A stretch of 64,000 nt of DNA from Aliiglaciecola sp041538045. Lineage in GTDB: Bacteria; Pseudomonadota; Gammaproteobacteria; Enterobacterales; Alteromonadaceae. Position 1 is the stretch's first letter. Each line of letters opens with the position of its first letter. The position numbers and the translations under genes were made by a program. The DNA is taken from NCBI RefSeq assembly GCF_041538045.1, contig NZ_JBGOSE010000001.1, forward strand, positions 496,001-560,000. Reading direction: 5' to 3'. Under the pieces are notes generated by a model. That model was not told the origin of the DNA. It made no database searches and worked only from the letters and a program-made list of their open reading frames with translations. Below are positions 63,462-64,000 of this stretch, one piece after another.

Positions 63462-64000
63462 TGTCGTCCGCCTCCGGTACAGGTAATAAACACATCCTCT
63501 AAACTTGGTCTTACTAGGTTGAGTTTGTCGTTAGCAAGTTGTGAATGGTGTTGCAGGTAGGCTAATGGATCTGGCTGGGAATCTTTGACTAATACTCGTA
63601 ATCTAGCACCTAATTGCGCAGCGGTAATTATATTGGGAAGGGTAATAATTTGTTGTTTTAATTGCCGTATCCCCTGAGCTTCTATTTCGACCACTTTTGC
63701 CGCCATGTTTTTCATTAATTCTTCAGGGCTGCCGTCTGCTCGTTTTAAGCCATTTTCTAAAATAGCCAGTTTATGGCAACGCTCCGCTTCGTCCATATAA
63801 TGAGTGGAGACCAAGATACTGGTACCTTGTTCACACAAATCGAATAATTGCTCCCAAAACTCACGTCGATTTTCAGGGTCAACGGCGGAAGTAGGCTCAT
63901 CTAGAAATAGCAATTGAGGCTTGTGTAGCGTTGCTGCCGCAAGGGCTAGACGCTGTCGTTGTCCACCACTTAAACTGCCTGCTAGTTGCCGCTGTTTTTG
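63458..64000 (-). CDS. ABC transporter ATP-binding protein (partial, runs off the right edge)
   Basis: There are 181 codons with no start inside the window. The signature is LSGGQRQRLALAAATLHKPQ, Walker B is LLFLDEPTSAVDP and the switch His is in VSTHYMDEAERC. Walker A must lie beyond 64000. It energises the ABC-2 permease that follows. Its C-terminal part (about 120-181) is the ABC-2 ATPase tail ending in LVRPSLEDVFI. Confidence 0.92.
   Translation of the reverse strand, partial: QKQRQLAGSLSGGQRQRLALAAATLHKPQLLFLDEPTSAVDPENRREFWEQLFDLCEQGTSILVSTHYMDEAERCHKLAILENGLKRADGSPEELMKNMAAKVVEIEAQGIRQLKQQIITLPNIITAAQLGARLRVLVKDSQPDPLAYLQHHSQLANDKLNLVRPSLEDVFITCTGGGRQ

Overview
The window looks like a chromosomal segment of a marine gammaproteobacterium of the order Alteromonadales, probably an Alteromonadaceae relative of Glaciecola/Paraglaciecola. 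This is an inference. It rests on the moderate AT-richness, the housekeeping genes (metG, mrp/apbC, dcd, cysS, ppiB, lpxH, gloB-mltD-yafS-like, miaE, oxyR-ahpCF), a PEP-CTERM protein, a large TonB-dependent receptor and many short extragenic palindromes. No phage, plasmid or CRISPR array is visible.

Positions 1-4.9 kb carry the end of a haloacid dehalogenase, a TetR regulator, a PfpI/DJ-1 protein, an SDR, an OsmC protein and an aldehyde dehydrogenase. From 4.9 to 24.2 kb lies the most interesting part, a catabolic island read as a complete iac (indole-3-acetic acid, auxin) degradation locus. It contains an AraC regulator, a quinohemoprotein alcohol dehydrogenase broken by one in-frame TGA, a MarR regulator (iacR), a TonB receptor, an aromatic-acid MFS transporter, and then iacH-A-B-I-C-D-E-F, a small tautomerase and iacG. 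An Nramp-like transporter and an acetolactate-synthase-like enzyme follow. Three near-identical 20-bp sites (TTAC-N12-GTAA) occur in the iacR/TonB-receptor gap (two) and in front of iacH (one). Two of them cover the -35 box of a promoter in the same register, which predicts one MarR-type regulon for uptake and degradation. No catechol ring-cleavage gene is in the window, so the end product must be handled elsewhere.

From 24.4 to 27.6 kb are the formaldehyde-detoxification genes frmB and frmA and a divergent LysR gene. From 27.6 to 32.2 kb is a gene-poor stretch with an unknown secreted protein, a tautomerase, a CadC-like TPR regulator and a decayed IS110-type transposase end. From 32.2 to 40.6 kb lie miaE, oxyR, ahpC, ahpF, a PAS chemoreceptor and an M13 peptidase. 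From 41.8 to 53.6 kb lie lpxH, ppiB, cysS, a voltage-sensor-like membrane protein, mltD, gloB, a methyltransferase, metG, mrp and dcd. A deletion scar follows, joining the 3' ends of a lost AraC gene and a lost phytase gene, then a PEP-CTERM protein and tRNA-Pro(GGG). From 55.8 to 64 kb are LysR, two pirins flanking an FMN reductase, a universal stress protein plus beta-CASP hydrolase behind a good FNR-type promoter, and an ABC-2 exporter cut by the window edge.

Four tandem arrays (about 40.8-41.7, 44.66-45.13, 55.2-55.8 and 59.3-59.6 kb) are built from GTAG-headed palindromes. They look like REP/BIME elements of the type mobilised by RAYT transposases. The first array has a three-unit (372-bp) higher-order period.
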